DNA of 19,190 nucleotides from AVCC01 sp041736255 (lineage in GTDB: Bacteria; Pseudomonadota; Gammaproteobacteria; Burkholderiales; Burkholderiaceae_D), in the NCBI GenBank assembly GCA_041736255.1, contig JBGSTZ010000137.1, forward strand, positions 1 to 19,190. Reading direction: 5' to 3'. The translations under genes were made by a program, and so were the position numbers. A model generated the notes under the pieces. That model was not told the origin of the DNA, did no database searches, and worked only from the letters and a program-made list of their open reading frames with translations. This document shows positions 15,137-19,190 of the stretch, piece by piece (the first letter of the stretch is position 1; every line of letters starts with the position of its first letter).

Positions 15137-16789
15137 ATGCGCCCCAATCCTAACTACCATCACAACGACAGCAACAAGGAAAAACCCGTCATCTGGACTG
15201 TTTCCGTGTCGCGTTTGGCAGACCTGTTCCGCGACATCACGCTGGAATACGATGATCGCGCCACCATCGAGCCGATTGATCTCGGTTTTGAAGATGCAGC
15301 ACGCCATATCCGCGAGCGCATGGTAACGGAGCGCTGCGACGCGGTGGTTGCCGCCGGCTCCAACGGCGCTTATCTGAAAAGCCGGCTGTCGGTACCGGTG
15401 GTGATCGCCAAGGCCAGCGGTTTCGACGTCATGCAGGCGCTATCGCGCGCGCGCAAGATCACGTCCGACATCGGCATCATCACCTATCAGAGCACGATGC
15501 CGGCTCTGAAAGAATTTCAGAATGCATTCGGCTTTCGCATTGTGCAGCGCAAATATGTCACCGAAGAAGACGCCAGGGCCCAAATTAACGAACTCAAGGC
15601 CAGCGGCATCAAAGCCATCGTCGGCGCCGGACTGATTACCGATCTTGCGGTAGAAGCCGGGCTGGCAGCGGTCTTCGTATATTCGTCTGCATCGATCCGG
15701 CAAGCCTTTGACGATGCGCTTGAAATTGCCAAACTGACGCAACTGGAATCTAAGCGTGGGCGCGGCAGCCCGCTTGCCGCGTCTGACACCTTGCGTGCCA
15801 AACACGGCATCACCGATTTGCGCGGAGAATCCAGCGCCATGGAAGTATTGCGGCAAACCGTGGTGCTGTATGCCAAATCCCCCGCCACTGTGCTGATTCA
15901 GGGCGAAACCGGCACCGGCAAGGAACTTGTGGCGCAAGCGATTCACCGCGAAAATCCGCGCATTGCAGCCGGTAACGGGCCAAACAGACCATTTGTCGCT
16001 GTCAATTGCGGCGCGATTGCGGAATCCCTGCTGGAATCGGAATTGTTCGGCTATGAAGAAGGCGCATTCACCGGCTCGCGCCGCGGCGGCCACGCCGGAC
16101 TGTTCGAAACGGCCCATCGCGGCACGCTGTTTCTAGATGAAATAGGTGAAATGCCACTGACACTGCAAACCCGATTGCTGCGGGTGCTGGAAGAACGCGA
16201 AATCGTGCGCGTCGGCGGCACCCGGCCGATTCCGGTCGATGTGCGCATCATCAGCGCCACCCATTGCGACCTGGAACAACGCATCCGCGAAAGGCGTTTT
16301 CGGGCTGACCTGTTTTACAGGCTGGCGGTGCTGCGCCTGACGCTGGCGCCGCTGCGTGAGCGCGGCGAAGACCTGATTCCATTGTCTATCTGGTGCTTGA
16401 AAAATGCGCTGGCCGCGCTTGGCGCCCGTCCGCATCCCAACTTGCAGGCGGAAATAAATACATGCGACGTGTTGCTGCAAAGTTATGCCTGGCCCGGCAA
16501 TGTGCGTGAATTGCGCAATCTGATGGAGCGTCTGGCGCTGTTTATGGCGTCTGAGCCGTTGCAGGCGATTTCACCCGGATTTATGGTGAAAGTAGCGCCC
16601 GAATTGCTGCGGTCTTCATTTGATGCGGAGATCACGGAGCCGGATATTGCGCTGGACAAACTGCCGGCAAAGCAAGTCGAAAACACCCACCAAACACTGG
16701 AGCGCTTCGACGGCAATCGCAGCGCCGCAGCTAAGTATTTGGGTATTAGCCGCACCACGCTGTGGCGCCGGATGCAGTCCGGAATGTAA
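15137..16789 (+). CDS. prpR: Propionate catabolism sigma-54 activator PrpR
   Basis: The protein (550 residues from the ATG at 15137) has a PrpR-type N-terminal sensor domain (about residues 10-185), which in known PrpR proteins responds to 2-methylcitrate. A sigma-54 AAA+ domain follows (about 220-460) with Walker A GETGTGKE at 256-263, the sigma-54 contact loop GAFTGS at 309-314 (Ser instead of the more usual Ala, as I remember for other PrpRs) and Walker B FLDE ending at Asp334-Glu335. A Fis-type helix-turn-helix lies at the C-terminus (NRSAAAKYLGISRTTLWRR). A TTG at 15119 would add six residues but overlaps the TGAAACA repeats; neither start has a good ribosome site. It is divergent from prpB, whose promoter matches its mechanism. 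A strong terminator follows. Confidence 0.94.
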   Translation: MRPNPNYHHNDSNKEKPVIWTVSVSRLADLFRDITLEYDDRATIEPIDLGFEDAARHIRERMVTERCDAVVAAGSNGAYLKSRLSVPVVIAKASGFDVMQALSRARKITSDIGIITYQSTMPALKEFQNAFGFRIVQRKYVTEEDARAQINELKASGIKAIVGAGLITDLAVEAGLAAVFVYSSASIRQAFDDALEIAKLTQLESKRGRGSPLAASDTLRAKHGITDLRGESSAMEVLRQTVVLYAKSPATVLIQGETGTGKELVAQAIHRENPRIAAGNGPNRPFVAVNCGAIAESLLESELFGYEEGAFTGSRRGGHAGLFETAHRGTLFLDEIGEMPLTLQTRLLRVLEEREIVRVGGTRPIPVDVRIISATHCDLEQRIRERRFRADLFYRLAVLRLTLAPLRERGEDLIPLSIWCLKNALAALGARPHPNLQAEINTCDVLLQSYAWPGNVRELRNLMERLALFMASEPLQAISPGFMVKVAPELLRSSFDAEITEPDIALDKLPAKQVENTHQTLERFDGNRSAAAKYLGISRTTLWRRMQSGM

Positions 16790-16813
16790 AAAATACCATA
16801 TAAGGTATATTTA

Positions 16814-16850
16814 ATTACCGCATATGGAATATGCGGTAATGCGCATTTTT
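16814..16850 (+). terminator. Intrinsic terminator of prpR
   Basis: ATTACCGCATAT (16814-16825) and ATATGCGGTAAT (16829-16840) form a perfect 12-bp stem with a three-base loop, followed by GCGCA and five T residues (16846-16850). It begins 25 bases after the prpR stop. A smaller ATACC/GGTAT palindrome precedes it at 16793-16808. Confidence 0.75.
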
Positions 16851-16888
16851 ATTGGCATACCCCACTATTATTTACAGATATTACAAAA

Positions 16889-16968
16889 AAATTCAGTCCA
16901 CGAAAAGCACAAAAAACACGAAAATGAATCTGTTGCTTTATTTCGTGCTTTTTGTGCCTTTCGTGGAC
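16889..16968 (-). terminator. Long purine/pyrimidine hairpin after kup, probable terminator and dispersed repeat
   Basis: Arms 16896-16923 and 16941-16968 are 28 bases each and complementary at 26 positions, with a 17-base loop. One arm is purine-rich (GTCCACGAAAAGCACAAAA...), the other pyrimidine-rich. On the minus strand the hairpin starts six bases after the kup stop and is followed by a T-run, so it can end kup transcription. A degenerate half copy occurs at 5884-5911, which points to a dispersed repeat rather than a simple terminator. Confidence 0.7.
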
Positions 16969-16974
16969 AAAGCC

Positions 16975-18852
16975 TTAAATCTCAACCTGCGTGCCCAACT
17001 CGATGACGCGATTAGCGGGGATGTGATAGTAGTCGGCGGCATCGCGGGCATTGCGCGACATGCCCGCAAATAGTCTTTCACGCCACAGCGCCATGCCGGA
17101 ACCGGGAGTGGGAATAACGGTCTGGCGGGCGATGAAGAACGATGTTTCCATCATGTTGAAATCGAACCCATGCTCCTTTGACAGTTCCAGTGCCTTGGGA
17201 ATATCGGCCTCGTTCTTGAAGCCGTAATGCATGTCAAGTTGATAGCAATTGTGTCCCAAGTCGTGAATCTGGATGCGCTCCGTGAACGGCACCCAAGGCA
17301 CATCGCGTTGATACACGGTCAAAAATACCACCCGCTCGTGCAGCACTTTGTTGTGCGACAGGTTATGCAGCATCGCATGCGGCACGCCGTCACCCGGCCC
17401 GCGCATGAAAATCGCCAGCCCGGGCACCCGTAGCGGCGGGTCGTAAAACAGCGAAGACAGAAAATCTTCCAGCGGAATCGCATGTTTTTGCAGGTTGGCG
17501 CGCACCAGGTCGCGCCCGCGTTTCCAGGTCAGCATGACCGTAAACATGAATGCGCCCAGCAACAACGGGAACCAGCCGCCATGCAGTATTTTGAGCGCGT
17601 TGGCTGCGAAGAAGGCAATGTCGATAATAATAAAGAAGCCGGTGGCACCGATGCACAACGCCAGATTGTATTTCCATCCGACCCGGATCACGAAGAAAGT
17701 AAGCACTGTGGTGGCTATCATGGTGCCGGTTACCGCAATGCCATAAGCGGCCGCCAAGTTGGAAGAAGAACCGAAAGCCAGCACCGCCAGCACGACTGCG
17801 CCCCACTGCAGCCAATTAACCAGCGGAATGTAGATCTGACCGATCTCTTTCGACGAAGTTTGAATAACCTTCATACGCGGCAGAAACCCCAGCGCAATGG
17901 CCTGCTTGACCATCGAGTACGTGCCGGAAATCGTCGCCTGCGAGGCAATAATCGTAGCCACTGTCGACAGGACGATCAGCGGATAAATGCTCCAGTTACC
18001 GAGTTGCTGGTAAAAAGGGTTCGTGACCGCCGCCGGGTTATGCAGCAACAAGCCGCCCTGGCCCAGGTAATTCAGCGCCAGTGCCGGAAACGTGATGAAA
18101 AACCAGGCCATGCGCACCGGCTTGCGACCGAAATGTCCCATATCGGCATACAACGCTTCGGCGCCGGTCACGACCAGCACAATCGCACCCAGTGCGACGA
18201 AAGCAATCCAGCTGTTCTCTCTCATGAACAGGAACGCATGCAACGGATTTAAGGCTGCAAGGATTTCCGGTGCGGCGACGATATTCACGATACCCATGCC
18301 GGCCAGGGCAGCAAACCAGACCACCATCACCGGTCCGAACCATTTACCGATGCCGGCCGTGCCGTTTTTCTGTAACGCATACAAGCCGGTAAGCAGCATC
18401 AGTGTCAATGGCACCACGTACGGTTTAAAAGCGGGCGTTGCCACTTCCAGCCCCTCGATCGCGGACAAGACCGAAATCGCCGGGGTGATGATGCCATCGC
18501 CAAAAAACAGCGCGGCGCCGAACATGCCGATCACCAGCAGCGGGAAATAGGCTCGGGAGGTTTTACCTACCGAAGACAAGGTCAGCGTCAACAGCGCCAT
18601 GATGCCGCCTTCGCCATGATTGTCGGCACGCAGCATCAATGTCACGTACTTGAGTGAAACCACCAGAATCAGGCTCCAGACGATCAGTGAAACTACACCC
18701 AGCAAATTGGCATGACTCAATGCAAGTCCATGCTGCACCGAAAAAACTTCTTTCATCGCATACAAGGGACTGGTGCCAATGTCGCCATAGACGATACCAA
18801 CGGCTGCCAAAGTCAATACCGTCAAACTGCTTTTTGGTTTTTGTGAAGCCAA
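16975..18852 (-). CDS. kup: Low-affinity potassium uptake protein Kup
   Basis: The 625-residue inner-membrane protein is a Kup/HAK/KUP-family K+ (probably K+/H+ symport) transporter: about 12 hydrophobic segments over residues 10-460, then a hydrophilic C-terminal cytoplasmic domain (about 460-625). The family motif VYGDIGTSPLYA is at residues 21-32 in TM1, and FGDGIITPAISVLSAIEG follows near residue 117. The start must be TTG at 18852: an in-frame TAA lies at 18870-18868, AGGTG precedes the TTG, and the first in-frame ATG (residue 33) would delete TM1. It stands alone, convergent with prpR, and its upstream region is cut off by the insertion sequence 198 bases away. Nothing links it functionally to the prp genes. 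Confidence 0.95.
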   Translation of the reverse strand: MASQKPKSSLTVLTLAAVGIVYGDIGTSPLYAMKEVFSVQHGLALSHANLLGVVSLIVWSLILVVSLKYVTLMLRADNHGEGGIMALLTLTLSSVGKTSRAYFPLLVIGMFGAALFFGDGIITPAISVLSAIEGLEVATPAFKPYVVPLTLMLLTGLYALQKNGTAGIGKWFGPVMVVWFAALAGMGIVNIVAAPEILAALNPLHAFLFMRENSWIAFVALGAIVLVVTGAEALYADMGHFGRKPVRMAWFFITFPALALNYLGQGGLLLHNPAAVTNPFYQQLGNWSIYPLIVLSTVATIIASQATISGTYSMVKQAIALGFLPRMKVIQTSSKEIGQIYIPLVNWLQWGAVVLAVLAFGSSSNLAAAYGIAVTGTMIATTVLTFFVIRVGWKYNLALCIGATGFFIIIDIAFFAANALKILHGGWFPLLLGAFMFTVMLTWKRGRDLVRANLQKHAIPLEDFLSSLFYDPPLRVPGLAIFMRGPGDGVPHAMLHNLSHNKVLHERVVFLTVYQRDVPWVPFTERIQIHDLGHNCYQLDMHYGFKNEADIPKALELSKEHGFDFNMMETSFFIARQTVIPTPGSGMALWRERLFAGMSRNARDAADYYHIPANRVIELGTQVEI

Positions 18853-18873
18853 TTGCGCACCTGTAGGTTATTT

Positions 18874-18913
18874 TGCTGCGTCGCAGCATATTGGATGTTA
18901 TTTTAAAAAGCAA
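18874..18913 (-). promoter_or_regulatory. Candidate kup promoter overlapped by a perfect palindrome
   Basis: On the minus strand TTGCTT (18913-18908) and TATGCT (18890-18885) are separated by 17 bases and could be -35 and -10 boxes, each only a partial match. The perfect 15-base palindrome TGCTGCGTCGCAGCA (18874-18888) overlaps this -10 and the predicted start, as an operator would; in RNA it could fold as a six-bp stem with a GAC loop just before the ribosome site. The rest of the 198-bp gap to the IS end contains nothing I can name. Confidence 0.35.
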
Positions 18914-19050
18914 GTCGCACTGTTGCATTTCGGCCCCATTGTGCCTGAGATACGGCATTACGGGAGTGCCGCAACGCGGAATGCGAAAGTGGTTTTTTGT
19001 TTTACAGCACAAGTCGGCGCGTTTGCTCCAAATGACAAGCTTGAAAAGCG

Positions 19051-19190
19051 GTGACTGTTCAGCCGCTACGCTGTGGGCCGAATAGGATTGCCATTGAAGG
19101 CGTGGCGTAGCACTTCGAGCATGCCGTGACCTTGCTTGCGCAGTGTGTCGAGGCAGGAGCGGATGACGCAGAAATTTTCGGCCCCGACCA
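19051..19190 (-). repeat. Right copy of the 140-bp inverted repeat (insertion-sequence end)
   Basis: This is the exact reverse complement of 2-141. The identity ends abruptly at 19051, which marks the same presumed IS tip (GTGACTGTTCAGC reading into the element). The unique DNA next to it differs from that at the left end, so these are two separate insertion sites or two arms of a larger rearrangement. Confidence 0.9.
19066..19190 (-). CDS. Transposase, C-terminal fragment (second copy), cut by the window edge
   Basis: This is the same 41-residue C-terminus as at the left end, read on the minus strand and ending at TAG (19068-19066). The reading frame is open to the right edge. Being identical in DNA to the first copy, it must come from a recently duplicated element or from the same repeat collapsed in assembly. 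The family assignment (probably IS66-like) carries the same uncertainty. Confidence 0.65.
   Translation of the reverse strand, partial: VGAENFCVIRSCLDTLRKQGHGMLEVLRHAFNGNPIRPTA

Noticed and set aside
17482..18252. 256-codon open frame on the plus strand opposite kup
   Set aside because: It lies wholly antisense to a clear kup coding region; its composition is low-complexity Gln/Arg/His typical of an antisense shadow, and it has no recognisable domain.
18954..19000. CGGCA/TGCCG hairpin followed by a T-run as a plus-strand terminator
   Set aside because: The stem is only about five base pairs, the T-run is some 20 bases away, and no plus-strand gene ends there.
1..19190. 140-bp inverted termini as the ends of a large transposon, prophage or linear replicon
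   Set aside because: The repeat encodes only a transposase C-terminus and runs off both window edges; the contents are conserved chromosomal genes with no replication, integration or transfer gene.

Overview
The window reads as an ordinary chromosomal segment of a betaproteobacterium. Burkholderiales, and within it the Oxalobacteraceae (Herminiimonas/Janthinobacterium-like), is my best guess from protein character, moderate GC and gene content; this is recognition, not a search. No novel multi-gene defence, mobile or biosynthetic system is visible. Almost all of the DNA is explained by well-known housekeeping and catabolic genes. The points worth attention are regulatory signals, small intergenic repeats, one uncharacterised lipoprotein gene and the two ends of the window.

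Ends: bases 2-141 and 19051-19190 are a perfect 140-bp inverted repeat. Each copy encodes the last ~41 codons of the same transposase (probably IS66-like), reading inward. The window is therefore bounded by two copies of one insertion sequence, and most likely it is an assembly contig that stops inside the repeat.

Left part (221-5849): a minus-strand operon runs lptF-lptG-cbiX (two LPS-export permeases plus a small sirohydrochlorin chelatase, all overlapping by 1-4 bases). Divergent from it is pepA (leucyl aminopeptidase), followed 9 bases later by xth (exonuclease III). A convergent, stand-alone isochorismatase-like hydrolase follows.

Central part (6079-16850): a complete methylcitrate cycle for propionate/propionyl-CoA, in the AcnD/PrpF version that lacks PrpD. 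The minus-strand operon is prpB-prpC-(MliC-like lipoprotein)-acnD-prpF. A terminator-like hairpin follows it, and then prpE (propionyl-CoA synthetase) has its own promoter-like region. Divergent from prpB is prpR, a sigma-54-dependent activator with a PrpR N-terminal sensor domain. The prpB-prpR gap holds a perfect -24/-12 sigma-54 promoter facing prpB and a cluster of TGAAACA/TGTTTCA repeats that are good candidates for PrpR sites. PrpE makes propionyl-CoA, PrpC condenses it with oxaloacetate, AcnD and PrpF together make and isomerise the 2-methylaconitate intermediate, and PrpB cleaves 2-methylisocitrate to pyruvate and succinate.

Right part (16790-19050): intrinsic terminators for prpR and kup lie between these convergent genes; the kup one is an unusual purine-rich 28-bp-arm hairpin that has a degenerate half copy near 5884. 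kup (potassium uptake) starts with TTG. No tRNA, rRNA, CRISPR array, or gene-free stretch longer than about 260 bases was seen.
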